A stretch of 64,000 nucleotides of DNA. Origin: Microbacterium commune. Its GTDB lineage: Bacteria; Actinomycetota; Actinomycetes; Actinomycetales; Microbacteriaceae. The DNA lies in assembly GCF_014836945.1 (NCBI RefSeq), contig NZ_JACSPX010000002.1, positions 113,969-177,968 on the forward strand, written 5' to 3'. The translations under genes and the position numbers were made by a program. This document shows positions 52,546 through 61,243 of the stretch, in pieces (the first letter of the stretch is position 1; every line of letters begins with the position of its first letter). The notes below the pieces were generated by a model that was given only the letters and a program-made list of their open reading frames with translations, was not told where the DNA came from and ran no database searches.

Positions 52546-53445
52546 TTACTTGGCGTCTGCCTCGGCGGCGGGCTCAGCCGTCGCGTCGGCGGCCGGAGCC
52601 TCATCGGCGGGTGCCTCGGTGGCTGCAGCTTCGGTGGCCTCGGCCGCGGGTGCCTCGTCGGCGGCCGGAGCGTCAGCGGCGGCCGGAGCCTCGCCGCCCT
52701 CGAGCAGCTCGCGCTCCCACTCGGCGAGCGGCTCGGCGTCACCGGCGTCGGGGTTGTGCTTCTGCTGCAGGCCCTCGGCCGCGGCGTCGGCGATGATGCG
52801 GGTCAGCAGCGAGACCGAGCGGATCGCGTCGTCGTTGCCGGGGATCGGGTACTGGAAGTCGTCCGGGTCGGCGTTCGTGTCGAGGATGCCGATCACGGGG
52901 ATGCCGAGCTTCTTGGCCTCGTCGATGGCGAGGTGCTCGCGCTTGGCGTCGACGACCCACAGAGCCGACGGGGTCTTCGACAGGTTGCGGATGCCGCCGA
53001 GCGACTTGTGCAGCTTGTCGAGCTCGCGCTTCTTGAGAAGGAGCTCCTTCTTCGTGAAGCCGGAAGCCGCGGGGTTGTCGTAGTCGAGCTCCTCGAGCTC
53101 CTTCATGCGAGCGAGACGCTTCGCGATGGTGGAGAAGTTGGTGAGGAGGCCACCCAGCCAGCGCTGGTTGACGTAGGGCTGGCCGACGCGGTCGGCCTGC
53201 TCGGCGAGGATCTCCTGCGCCTGCTTCTTGGTGCCGACGAAGAGGATGGTGCCGCCGCGCGCGACGGTCTCCTTGACGAAGTCGTAGGCCTGGTCGATGT
53301 ACGACAGCGACTGCTGCAGGTCGATGATGTGGATGCCCGAGCGCTCGGTCAGGATGAAGCGCTTCACCTTCGGGTTCCACCGGCGGGTCTGGTGTCCGAA
53401 GTGCACGCCGCTGTCGAGCAGCTGGCGGATGGTGACCACAGCCAT
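52546..53445 (-). CDS. rpsB: 30S ribosomal protein S2
   Basis: 299 residues. [36 protein letters not shown] and [15 protein letters not shown] are S2 signatures. After ~235 residues of core a 50-residue Ala/Glu/Pro-rich acidic tail follows, as in many high-GC actinobacteria. The ATG at 53445 has AAGGAG at seven bases. A 170-base leader with hairpins lies upstream. Confidence 0.97.
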   Translation of the reverse strand: MAVVTIRQLLDSGVHFGHQTRRWNPKVKRFILTERSGIHIIDLQQSLSYIDQAYDFVKETVARGGTILFVGTKKQAQEILAEQADRVGQPYVNQRWLGGLLTNFSTIAKRLARMKELEELDYDNPAASGFTKKELLLKKRELDKLHKSLGGIRNLSKTPSALWVVDAKREHLAIDEAKKLGIPVIGILDTNADPDDFQYPIPGNDDAIRSVSLLTRIIADAAAEGLQQKHNPDAGDAEPLAEWERELLEGGEAPAAADAPAADEAPAAEATEAAATEAPADEAPAADATAEPAAEADAK

Positions 53446-53631
53446 GGTCGTCTCCTTGTTCTGACGCTCTCGCGTCGTTGAGGTTGATACGCCGATCGAT
53501 TCGACCGGCAGTCCTGGTACCCGGCGCACACCCGCCCGCTCGAAGAGCGGGACCTGTGGGAGTGGATGCCACGACCTGAGTCGCTGTGGGCACGCGTAGT
53601 CACCTCGATTTCGAGGTGCTCCCCCAGTGTA
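53446..53631 (-). promoter_or_regulatory. rpsB promoter and structured 5' leader
   Basis: A TACACT -10 hexamer (minus strand, 53631-53626) would start a leader of about 174 bases. It opens with the hairpin CACCTCG-4-CGAGGTG (53601-53618) and contains CCCGCTC-3-GAGCGGG (53535-53551). S2 genes are often autoregulated by a leader RNA in other bacteria. Here that is inferred only from length and structure. Confidence 0.5.
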
Positions 53632-53740
53632 CAGGATCGGGCCACCGCGAACGTCCTGCACAGGAGCGTGAATCGGCGGCTTATCCCCGGCCGTCGCCAT
53701 CCCGCGCACGCGGCGACGCGGCATGGGCGAGGGTGAGTCG

Positions 53741-54232
53741 ATGCGCTCCAGATCGGCCGCCCTCGTCCTCTCGCTCGCCCTGTCCCTCGGCGGCAGCGCG
53801 AGTCCCTCCGAAGCCGACGGAACGTGGGAATGGCCGGTGCGCGGCGCCCGCTCGATCGCCGCTCCCTTCCGCGCCCCGGCGCACGAGTACGGGTCAGGTC
53901 ATCGCGGCATGGACGTCGCGGTCGGCGCGAGCCCTGACGTCATCGCTCCCGCTCCCGGCGTCGTGGCGTTCCGCGGAACGGTGGTCGACAGGCCGCTGAT
54001 CACGATCGACCATGGCGGGGGTCTGGTGAGCACGTGGGAGCCGGTGTCGTCGGCCTTGTCCCCCGGCGATGCGGTGGCGGCCGGGGATCTGATCGGCACG
54101 GTGGCGGCAGGTGGTCATACCGCGCGCGGCGCGCTGCATGTCGGCGTCCGGCTCGACGGACGCTACGTCAATCCCCTACCCCTGTTCGGCGAAGTGCCGA
54201 GGGCTGTCCTGCTTCCCTGCTGCGAAGGGTGA
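53741..54232 (+). CDS. M23 family peptidase-like secreted protein
   Basis: 163 residues. A signal peptide ([20 protein letters not shown]) is followed by a LytM fold with the zinc motif HRGMDVAV (His and Asp) and ALHVGV near the end. In active M23 enzymes the second motif is HxH; here the first His is replaced by Ala, so catalysis is doubtful. Actinobacterial genes beside rpsB often vary at this position. GAGGGTGAG precedes the ATG at 53741. Divergent from rpsB. Confidence 0.8.
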   Translation: MRSRSAALVLSLALSLGGSASPSEADGTWEWPVRGARSIAAPFRAPAHEYGSGHRGMDVAVGASPDVIAPAPGVVAFRGTVVDRPLITIDHGGGLVSTWEPVSSALSPGDAVAAGDLIGTVAAGGHTARGALHVGVRLDGRYVNPLPLFGEVPRAVLLPCCEG

Positions 54233-54262
54233 GGGGGCGCGCACCGGGTCATCCGCCGGGTG

Positions 54263-55165
54263 TCACGCGCGCGGATGCGCGAGGCGGTATCCGGCGAGCA
54301 GACGCTCAGCCGACACGTGCGTGTAGATCTGCGTCGTGCCGAGGCTCGCGTGACCGAGGATCTCCTGCACCGCGCGCAGATCGGCCCCGCCGTCGAGCAG
54401 GTGCGTGGCTGCGGAGTGCCGGAGGGCATGCGGGCCGACGTGCTCGGCGCCGACGATCGGGCTCAGAACCCGGGCGACGAGGGCGTAGACGGTGCGGGCG
54501 CCGATGCGCGCTCCGCGCGCACCGAGGAACAGCGCCGGCGTCGACTGCGCGGCGCGCGCCATCAGCGCCGGGCGCCCTCGGCTCAGGTAGGCGCCGATGG
54601 CGTCGGCGGCGGGCGCGCCGTACGGAACCACCCGCTCCTTGGCGCCCTTGCCCAGCACCCGCACGGTGCGACGATCCATGTCCACGTCGTCGACGTCGAC
54701 GCCGCACAGCTCGGACACGCGCATGCCGCTGCCGTACAGCGCCTCGAGGATCGCATGGTCGCGCAGCGCGAGGGGATCACCGGCGGCCGCGGCCGCACGA
54801 AGCTGGTCGAGCAGGTCGCGCATGCCGTCCTGGGATGCGACGACCGGCAGCGTCTTGGAGCGCTTCGGCGTCACGAGGCGCAGGCTGGGATCGACCGAGA
54901 TGAGTTCGCTCTCGTGCGCCCACCCGAAGAACGAGCGTGCGGCCGCCGCGCGTCGAGCGAGCGTCGACCTCGCGTCGCCGCGTCGGGTGGCTCGCCACAG
55001 CCACTCGCGCAGCAGCTCGAGGTCGATCTCGCGCAGGTCCACGTCGGCGACGACGGCGCCGAGGTCGGCGAGGTCGGAGCGGTAGGCGCGCACGGTCGCC
55101 GGTGACAGCCGTCGCACCCGCTCGAGGTACGACGTGAAGGATGTCACCGCGTCCGCATACCGCAC
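54263..55165 (-). CDS. xerC: Tyrosine recombinase XerC
   Basis: 300 residues, standard Xer length. An N-terminal SAM-like core-binding domain (FTSYLERVRRLSPATVRAYR) precedes the catalytic domain with GSGMRVSELCG (Arg), HALRHSAATHLLDGGADL (His-x-x-Arg), LGHASLGTTQIYTHV (His and nucleophile Tyr). Its place next to dprA and near rpsB is the conserved chromosomal location, so this is the host dimer-resolution recombinase and not the integrase of the nearby element. Confidence 0.92.
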   Translation of the reverse strand: MRYADAVTSFTSYLERVRRLSPATVRAYRSDLADLGAVVADVDLREIDLELLREWLWRATRRGDARSTLARRAAAARSFFGWAHESELISVDPSLRLVTPKRSKTLPVVASQDGMRDLLDQLRAAAAAGDPLALRDHAILEALYGSGMRVSELCGVDVDDVDMDRRTVRVLGKGAKERVVPYGAPAADAIGAYLSRGRPALMARAAQSTPALFLGARGARIGARTVYALVARVLSPIVGAEHVGPHALRHSAATHLLDGGADLRAVQEILGHASLGTTQIYTHVSAERLLAGYRLAHPRA

Positions 55166-55219
55166 CGCTCCAGCATGCCGCTCCTCGGCGGCATCGCCGA
55201 CTGCCGCGCCGTGATGCGG

Positions 55220-56395
55220 TCAGTCGCTGCGCACCCACCCGTCCTCCCGCTGTGCGACCGCACCCTCGAGGGCCAGCACGCCGAGGAGCGAGCGCACGCG
55301 TTCGACGGAGAGTCCGCTGCGGCGCGCGATGTCCGCCGGGTCGCGGGGGCTGCGGGCGCTCATCGCGTCGAACAGCCTGGTGCGGTCGTGATCCGGGGCG
55401 GTGGAGGGACGGGCCGTGACATCCTGCTCCCCCCACAGCTCTCTGACCTCCTGAGCGCTCGTGACGCACACCGCGTCGTACTCCCGCAGCAGCCGATGGC
55501 ATCCGGCCGATGCCGGGGAGGTGATCGGCCCGGGGACCGCACCGATCGGGCGTGCCAGCGACGCCGCGTGCCCGGCGGTGTTCAGCGTGCCGCTGCGCCA
55601 GCCCGCCTCCACGACGACGGTCGCCATGGTCGCGGCCGCGATGAGCCGGTTGCGGGCGAGGAAGCGCCACTTCGTCGGCGCCGATCCGCAGGGCACCTCG
55701 CTGAGCACCACGCCGGACTGCCTGATCCGATCGAAGAGCTGCTGATGTCCGATCGGATACGCCCGGTCGACACCGCCCGCGAGGAACGCAGCCGTCGCGC
55801 CGCCGACGCCGAGCGCTGCGCGGTGCGCGGCGCCGTCGATCCCGTAGGCGCCTCCCGACACGATCAGGGTGCCCCCGGTCGCGAGGTCGCCCGCCAGCTC
55901 GGCGGCGGTGCTCTCGCCGTACCCCGTGGCGGCCCTGGCGCCGACGATCGCCGCGGCCGTCTCTGCGCGCAGCACGTCGACATCGCCCCGCGCCCACAGC
56001 AGCACGGGCTGGTGGACCTCGAGGTCGTCGAGTCCGTCCGGCCAGAGCTCGTCGCCGGGAAGCAGCAGGCGCGCTCCCACACTGTGCGCGGCGAGCATGG
56101 CATCCCGCACCGCGCGGGTGCTCGCGCGAGGCCGCCACCTCGCCAGCGCCTCCGCCAGAGGCCGGGGCGCTGTCACTCCGGGAGGGACGAGACCCGACTC
56201 CCCGAACGCGGTGCGCAGCGCCTGCACCGCACCCAGAGCCTGCAGCAGCGCACCGGCCACACCATCTCCGGGTTCGACGAGCACGGACCACGCGACCCGC
56301 GCTGCCACCTCTGCGGGGTCCGCATCGGCACGCAGCAGGCGAGCGCTCGAACGCAGCTCCGGGTCGTCGATCAGTTCGAGTCCTGTCGCGATCAT
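55220..56395 (-). CDS. dprA: DNA-processing protein DprA
   Basis: 391 residues. The Rossmann-like core has AAIVGARAATGYGE, LIVSGGAYGIDGAAHRAAL and FLAGGVDRAYPIGHQQLF, and a C-terminal winged helix (DPADIARRSGLSVERVRSLL) follows. DprA loads RecA onto incoming single strands in transformation. The ATG at 56395 overlaps the stop of the comM remnant (ATGA), showing that the two were an operon before comM was cut by the element. Confidence 0.95.
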   Translation of the reverse strand: MIATGLELIDDPELRSSARLLRADADPAEVAARVAWSVLVEPGDGVAGALLQALGAVQALRTAFGESGLVPPGVTAPRPLAEALARWRPRASTRAVRDAMLAAHSVGARLLLPGDELWPDGLDDLEVHQPVLLWARGDVDVLRAETAAAIVGARAATGYGESTAAELAGDLATGGTLIVSGGAYGIDGAAHRAALGVGGATAAFLAGGVDRAYPIGHQQLFDRIRQSGVVLSEVPCGSAPTKWRFLARNRLIAAATMATVVVEAGWRSGTLNTAGHAASLARPIGAVPGPITSPASAGCHRLLREYDAVCVTSAQEVRELWGEQDVTARPSTAPDHDRTRLFDAMSARSPRDPADIARRSGLSVERVRSLLGVLALEGAVAQREDGWVRSD

Positions 56396-56496
56396 GCCAG
56401 AAGTCCTTTCTTGAGGAACAGAGCGTGCCCGAGCTGATCGGCTCCGGGTGATGACAGACCTGCCAGATCGCTCAGGGTCCACGCGATGCGCAAGCC
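56392..56496 (-). pseudogene. 3' remnant of comM/yifB (Mg-chelatase-like), cut by the element
   Basis: The frame that ends in the TGA overlapping dprA encodes GLRIAWTLSDLAGLSSPGAD and then QLGHALFLKKGLLA. This matches the C-terminal end of ComM/YifB proteins (R-V-L-R-V-A-W-T-I-A-D-L-A-G pattern, then ALxLR). About 470 upstream codons, including the AAA core, are absent; the preceding sequence codes for nothing ComM-like. ComM is the branch-migration helicase of transformation, and comM-dprA is the usual order in actinobacteria. The junction lies at about 56,497-56,520. Confidence 0.78.
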
Positions 56497-56525
56497 CGGA
56501 TTGTGGCCGATGTGAAAATGGACGA

Positions 56526-56681
56526 ATGGATGAGTTCGGACAGCCGCATTGCCCCGACGATGGGATCGTGATGCACACCACCGCGACCGGGTTCGTGTGC
56601 CCACACTGCGGGCATCTGCAACGCTTCGACGACGTAGAGCAGCCGCCCGAGTTCGACGGCCCCACAATTCATGGCGGATAG
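56526..56681 (+). CDS. Small zinc-ribbon protein
   Basis: 51 residues with HCPDDG and, 14 residues on, CPHCGH, giving three Cys and His ligands of a minimal zinc ribbon, then an acidic tail ending PPEFDGPTIHGG. It lies between the comM remnant and the tape-measure terminator and is the only rightward gene there. It may be cargo of the element or a host gene trapped at the junction. The start has no clear Shine-Dalgarno site. Confidence 0.5.
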   Translation: MDEFGQPHCPDDGIVMHTTATGFVCPHCGHLQRFDDVEQPPEFDGPTIHGG

Positions 56682-56707
56682 TGCGACGGAATGCGCTGTA
56701 ACGCGAG

Positions 56708-56748
56708 GAAACCCCCTCCCTAGTAGTTGATACCGGGGAGGGGGTTTC
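56708..56748. terminator. Terminator at the end of the element's leftward transcript
   Basis: Perfect 13-bp arms (GAAACCCCCTCCC and complement) enclose a 15-base loop, 28 bases beyond the tape-measure stop. The T/C-rich end of the stem follows on the leftward transcript. It marks the end of the element's operon and shields dprA from read-through. Confidence 0.8.
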
Positions 56749-56776
56749 AGGCGCTCACAGCGCGTTTGGTGCCGTT

Positions 56777-59344
56777 CTAGGCGTCACTGCGGCGCCGGGA
56801 ACGGATGCCGGATGCGACTCGAGCCGAATTGCCGGCCACAACTCCCGCGGCTTCCACCTGCATCCGGCCAATCAGAGCCCCGTCCATGTCCTTCAGCACG
56901 AACTCGGACGGCATCGACGGCGCAGCGACGTTCACCACAGGGGCGCCCGTGACCACGCGAGCGGACACCGGGACGGACTCGGGTCGAACAGGGCCACCCG
57001 CAGCAAGGCCAGGGATGGAGCCATTCAGGATCGACTGACGCCACCGCATGATCGCCGCATGACCACCAGCCGCATCCACCTCCGCCGCCGTCACCACATG
57101 CTCACCCGGTGCCAGCATCCGAAGCTCAGAATCCTTACCCTTCGGGCCGGGACCGAACACCGGACCACCCGTCGCCTGCCCAGGGATTCCCACCGTCCGG
57201 TTACCGACCACATACGACTCGAGCGTGACCTTCTTGACGTTCGGGATGGACGACATCAGGTCGCGGAGGTTCGCCAGCCGCACCGCCAGCGCCTCACTGC
57301 CGCTTTCGGAGATCGCAATCTCCTTCTTGTTCGGCAGTGCATTCGCCTGATCCTTCACCGCCGCCAACGCAAGCTCCACGTCCTTCGCTGAGCCGAGGTT
57401 CTTATCCGCCCACGCACGCGCCGCGGCCTCATCCATACCCTTCGCCTTCAACTGGGCAATGACAGCCTCACGGCCCGCATCCCACTCCGCACGCGCCGCA
57501 GCCATATCGCCCGTGTTCTGCACGATCGCCGTAGCAGAGTCGTAGCTTTTCTGCTCCACATCACGGAGAGAATCGCGCAGCTTGATCGACGCATCATTGG
57601 TGCCGTCGATCGCCGCTTCCTCATTCTTCGTCGCCTCAGTCAGTGAGTTGATCGCGCTCAGAGCAGAATCGTGCGACTTCGCCACATCCATCTGCCCGTG
57701 CGCCATCTCCTCGTAGGCGGTGACGACACCCTGCAGCGCGTCCTGCAGTTCCTTGGACGCCTGTTCCTGCTCCGCGAACGCTTCCGATACCTGACCGGAC
57801 GCATCCGTCTGCTCGCCGCTCATCTCCGCCTGCTGACGGGCCATCTCGGTAGCATCGCCAAGCTCACCGGACATGCGCTGCACACCGCCGCGTACCTTGT
57901 CCACCTTCAGGGCGAACTGTTCCGCCTCGTCCGCGGTGCCCTTGAATGCTGCCTGCTTCGCATCCAACTGTCGCTCGAGCTCGGTCATCGCGTCGCCGCC
58001 GTTCTTCACAGCATCGAAGACGACGTTGAGGGAGATGCCCAGATTCTCCGCTGCATCCGCAATCGAGGTGTCCTGCCACCACATCACGGACGAACGGTTG
58101 GTGAGGTCGTTCATGATCAACTCGTCACCGTGGGCGCTGAGAGCACCTGTGGCCGTGTCGATCGCCGCAGCGTATGCCTCCGCACGCGCCTTAGCCTCAG
58201 CCTGCTTCTGCATGAACACACCCAGTGCGACCGTCGCACCGAGCAGCGCGACACCCCACGGCCCGGTCAGGAAGTTGCCAATCCCGCCCAGGATGCCCTT
58301 CACCCGGGCACCCATCGGACCGAGCGTGTCGAGCGTGGCGGAGAACTCCATCCACTTGATCTTCGCGAGGATCGCCGCACCCGTCACCGTCGCCGTGATA
58401 CCCACCAGGGCGAACAGGGCACCGCCGGCCAGCTTCACCGGCTCAGGGAGCGACTGGAACATGCGCAGCACATCCGCCAACCGGTTCAGCAGGTCGACGA
58501 ACAACCCACCGCCAGACGGGTCCACAAGAGGCTTCGTGAGGTCAGCGGACAGGTCACGCCATGCCGCCTTCACGCGATCCATCGCACCCGCGAATGTCAT
58601 CTTGACGTTCGCGGAAGCACCGTCGAACTTCTCCTTCATGCCGGAGGCGAGAGCATCCAATGCCTGATCCGCACCGAGCGTTCCGGCTGTGATCTGAGCG
58701 CGGATCTCGGCGCCGGTCTTACCCATCTGCGAACCGATAAGTTCCGCCGCGTTCACACCACGCTGACCGAACTGCATCAGATCCTGCGCCGTGATCTTCC
58801 CCGCAGACGAGATCTGCGCCATGACGAACGCGATCTCCCCAAGTTCCTGATTCGACCCGCCAGCCGCAGCAACAGCCTCACCGATCGCATCCAGATACGG
58901 GATAACCTTCTTTGACTCGATACCGAACGCCAGCATCTGCTGCTGAGCCGTGATGAACGTCTGCTTCGAAAACGGCGACGTGCGCGCGAACGCATCCAAC
59001 TTGTCCATCTGCGCATTCGCAGCCTCAGCGCCACCCAGAAGCGTCGACAACGCCGCACGCGAAGTCTGCTGCAAAGTGTTGTACTCAACACCCGTCTTTG
59101 CGACCGCCAGCGTGAGAGCCGTCATCGTGCCGCCCACAGCGAGCAAACCCGTCCCGAGCGACTTCCACGCATCCAGCTTCTGCTTCGCAGCCTCAGCCGC
59201 CTTACGCGCCGCCTCCGACTCCTGCTTCGACGCCTTCGTGCCCTCATCCGCGGCCCTCTTCGCCGCCTCCGAAGCCTCCAGAAACGCCCTCTTATAGTCC
59301 GCGATATCCGCCGACAGGCGAATCCGCACCACCCTTTCAGACAT
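56777..59344 (-). CDS. Phage tape measure protein
   Basis: 855 residues. A long N-terminal coiled coil (DYKRAFLEASEAAKRAADEG and following) leads into the tape-measure domain: LDAFARTSPFSKQTFITAQQ, GEIAFVMAQISSAGKITAQD, LMQFGQRGVNAAELI. Two hydrophobic stretches near residues 315-345 and 365-390 and a long helical remainder follow, then a Gly/Pro-rich tail (VFGPGPKGKDSELRMLAPGE). Such proteins set phage tail length and enter the cell with the DNA. Its start overlaps the upstream gene by eight bases. No tail-tube or minor tail gene follows it. Confidence 0.9.
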   Translation of the reverse strand: MSERVVRIRLSADIADYKRAFLEASEAAKRAADEGTKASKQESEAARKAAEAAKQKLDAWKSLGTGLLAVGGTMTALTLAVAKTGVEYNTLQQTSRAALSTLLGGAEAANAQMDKLDAFARTSPFSKQTFITAQQQMLAFGIESKKVIPYLDAIGEAVAAAGGSNQELGEIAFVMAQISSAGKITAQDLMQFGQRGVNAAELIGSQMGKTGAEIRAQITAGTLGADQALDALASGMKEKFDGASANVKMTFAGAMDRVKAAWRDLSADLTKPLVDPSGGGLFVDLLNRLADVLRMFQSLPEPVKLAGGALFALVGITATVTGAAILAKIKWMEFSATLDTLGPMGARVKGILGGIGNFLTGPWGVALLGATVALGVFMQKQAEAKARAEAYAAAIDTATGALSAHGDELIMNDLTNRSSVMWWQDTSIADAAENLGISLNVVFDAVKNGGDAMTELERQLDAKQAAFKGTADEAEQFALKVDKVRGGVQRMSGELGDATEMARQQAEMSGEQTDASGQVSEAFAEQEQASKELQDALQGVVTAYEEMAHGQMDVAKSHDSALSAINSLTEATKNEEAAIDGTNDASIKLRDSLRDVEQKSYDSATAIVQNTGDMAAARAEWDAGREAVIAQLKAKGMDEAAARAWADKNLGSAKDVELALAAVKDQANALPNKKEIAISESGSEALAVRLANLRDLMSSIPNVKKVTLESYVVGNRTVGIPGQATGGPVFGPGPKGKDSELRMLAPGEHVVTAAEVDAAGGHAAIMRWRQSILNGSIPGLAAGGPVRPESVPVSARVVTGAPVVNVAAPSMPSEFVLKDMDGALIGRMQVEAAGVVAGNSARVASGIRSRRRSDA

Positions 59345-59666
59345 GCTTGACCTCCTCAATCAATTCCTGCCCCAAAGCGACAAACGCGCTCGAAGCGGAA
59401 TCCGCCAAACGCATCGCCTTCGTCGGGTCCACACGCCGGCGCGGGTCCCAAATATCGACCACCGTTGACGCCTGCGCTGCCTTCTCCGCCAGCGTCAGCA
59501 CCAACTCCGCCAGCCGATCCACTGCCTCCTGCTCTGAGTCCATCGATTCGACGAACTCCGTCAGGTACGTCAACGGGTCCTCAGATCCCGCACGATGCAC
59601 ATAAGCGGCGATCATTCGATCGGCCAACTCGCTATTGCGGGCAATCCGCTTTGCTTCATTGCTCAT
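59337..59666 (-). CDS. Hypothetical phage protein upstream of the tape measure
   Basis: 109 residues, mostly helical and acidic (LTYLTEFVESMDSEQEAVDR), with a central VVDIWDPRRRVDPTKAMRLA. AAGGAG lies seven bases before the ATG. Position directly before the tape measure is where tail-assembly chaperones sit in siphophages, but no frameshift partner or recognised chaperone domain is seen. Overlaps the tape-measure start by eight bases. Confidence 0.6.
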   Translation of the reverse strand: MSNEAKRIARNSELADRMIAAYVHRAGSEDPLTYLTEFVESMDSEQEAVDRLAELVLTLAEKAAQASTVVDIWDPRRRVDPTKAMRLADSASSAFVALGQELIEEVKHV

Positions 59667-59979
59667 CAATCAACAACTCCTTGAATCGACTTCGAATACC
59701 CAGGGGCAGGTCCCCATGGCCCCCGCCGCATTTCGGGTCTCCGGGCAATCCCGGCACAGACTTTGGGGGTTTTTTCCACGAGCTCGCCTCCGATGCCCTG
59801 TGTGTGAAAACGAGCATCGGCCTGTGACCGCGCCGTTTTATGGGCTTTGGGACCCCCGCGCTGGGTATTAGCTGCTCCCCACGGGGAAGCAAAAAAATAC
59901 GGGGGAGAGAGGTGCCCATCTGCCGGTGACGTTACGGGCGTGATGGCAGGGCGGACCTCCCCCTGGTGGCGGTGAAGGG
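59667..59979. other. 313-base non-coding stretch with several inverted repeats
   Basis: No convincing gene. It contains runs of T6 (59771-59776) and A7, a dyad CCGATGC...GCATCGG (59790-59820), CCGGG-CAAT-CCCGG, and TCCCC-AC-GGGGA near 59874-59885. Frames that stay open use ATA and TTT codons unlike neighbouring genes. It separates the early/replication genes from the tail gene pair and may hold a promoter, a structured RNA, a packaging site or a deletion scar. Confidence 0.5.
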
Positions 59980-60795
59980 TCATCGCATTGCCTCCTTCAC
60001 TTTCTCGATTCCGTCGAGCACGAGCGCTCCCTGTGCTCTGCGCGCTGCTTGTGCATTGCGGAAGTCGAGAGTTTCGCGTTCGTGTCGTTCGCGGGCGATT
60101 CGTTCGATGCGGGCGTTGATGGTGTCGCGGTCGATGGCGAGGTCGAGGGTGCATCCGGCTGCGACCACCTGCCATGCGTCCTTGACGCGTCGTACTCGTT
60201 CCCATGTGTCGATGTCGCTATCGGCCCAGCGCGTTACCCGTTCGGGTTCGATGGTGAATCCGGTGAGCTGGTTGAGTGCGGTCCAGCCGCTGTCGATGAG
60301 TCGTGTGAGTCGGCGTGCTTCCTGCGCGTCCTGGTGTGCCTGTACGGCTACGGGGCCGAGCTGGAAGATTGCGGTCGTGTCGTCGAGGTCGATGTTCCCG
60401 AGGATGCTCTGTGCGTACTTCAGGGTGACGCCGGCTGCATCGAATGCGGTCTTGAAGATGTTGAGAATGTCGTCCTGAACGGCTCGCATGTTGTCGACTG
60501 CTCGGTCGTTCACGGCGTTGCCTGCGGCATACTCGAGGTCTCCGTCTGCGAGTGCGTTGTTCAGCAGCGCGCGCAGGAGGTTGGGGTCTTCGGCGGGGTC
60601 GCGTCCGTCGAGTACCGCGCTGGTCCATGCTTTGACGAGAGAGGCGTATCCGCCTGTGTGGGTTCGTGCCTCTCGTGCGGCGGCGACGATGCGGCCCTGC
60701 TCTTCGAGGGCGGTGGTGATTGCCTTCGGGAGTTTGGCGCCGGTCGCCTTGAGAGCGGTGATGACGAAGTTCAGGTGCGGGTTGCGCATGTTCAT
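59980..60795 (-). CDS. Hypothetical element protein, 271 residues
   Basis: A mainly helical protein starting at an ATG with AAAGG upstream. Recognisable only by composition: an N-terminal LNFVITALKATGAKLPKAIT, a middle VDNMRAVQDDILNIFKTAFD, and a basic C-terminal helix (ARIERIARERHERETLDFRN). The C-terminal part could bind nucleic acid. No family is recognised. Last gene of the overlapping early cluster, eleven bases after the previous stop. Confidence 0.65.
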   Translation of the reverse strand: MNMRNPHLNFVITALKATGAKLPKAITTALEEQGRIVAAAREARTHTGGYASLVKAWTSAVLDGRDPAEDPNLLRALLNNALADGDLEYAAGNAVNDRAVDNMRAVQDDILNIFKTAFDAAGVTLKYAQSILGNIDLDDTTAIFQLGPVAVQAHQDAQEARRLTRLIDSGWTALNQLTGFTIEPERVTRWADSDIDTWERVRRVKDAWQVVAAGCTLDLAIDRDTINARIERIARERHERETLDFRNAQAARRAQGALVLDGIEKVKEAMR

Positions 60796-60806
60796 GGGTG
60801 TGCCTT

Positions 60807-61076
60807 TCAGTAGCTGAGCGGGTCGTTGTTGGGTCCGTGGATGAGTTCCTGTACGAACTCGCGCATGGTGGGTTCGGGGTCGGCCCTGTCGACGCGCTGG
60901 CCTTCCTTGGGTGCCCGATTGTTCTTGGTGAGGTCGGGGAGCGGTGCGAGCAGGTCCGCCTGCTGCAGTAGCCATTCCTCGGTGTCGCCGGTCATGAGCA
61001 GGTCGCGGTCTTCGTTGCTGATGCCGCGTTCGGCGGCGAGCTGGTCGCGGTATGGGGTGAGGTCTTCGTTTGTCAT
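60807..61076 (-). CDS. Hypothetical element protein, 89 residues
   Basis: An acidic small protein. ISNEDRDLLMTGDTEEWLLQ and QADLLAPLP resemble a short segment found at the end of some phage scaffold-type or head-assembly proteins, but the rest does not, so this is only a hint. Its ATG overlaps the previous stop by four bases (61073-61076). Confidence 0.6.
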   Translation of the reverse strand: MTNEDLTPYRDQLAAERGISNEDRDLLMTGDTEEWLLQQADLLAPLPDLTKNNRAPKEGQRVDRADPEPTMREFVQELIHGPNNDPLSY

Positions 61077-61243
61077 GCGGCTTCCTTGGTGTGGTTGGGG
61101 CACTGGTTGGTCCAGGTGCCGTTCTGGTAGGTGGATGACCACCCGTTTTCGTGGGCTCGGGTGACGAGCCCTCCGCGTCGGGGAGCTTCCTCGAGCGCGA
61201 AGACTGCATCGCAGTGGTCGCAGAGCATCGCTGTGCGGATCAT
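61073..61243 (-). CDS. Small zinc-finger-like element protein
   Basis: 56 residues. CDHCDAVFAL near the N-terminus and a second cysteine in NQCPNHTK about 35 residues later could bind zinc. Overlaps the genes on both sides by four bases, the sign of a tightly coupled operon. No function assigned. Confidence 0.6.
   Translation of the reverse strand: MIRTAMLCDHCDAVFALEEAPRRGGLVTRAHENGWSSTYQNGTWTNQCPNHTKEAA

Noticed and set aside
54263..55165. The tyrosine recombinase as integrase of the adjacent element
   Set aside because: Its length, motifs and location beside dprA and rpsB are those of host XerC, and it lies outside the junction at 56.5 kb.
59656..59919. Leftward 87-codon frame reaching the start of the 109-residue gene
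   Set aside because: No Shine-Dalgarno site, uses ATA and TTT codons unlike its neighbours, and runs through several inverted repeats. Treated as non-coding, though a small protein cannot be fully excluded.
60049..60813. Rightward 254-codon frame in the element
   Set aside because: Cys/Ser-rich shadow of the 271-residue leftward gene, which fits the operon direction and has a ribosome-binding site.
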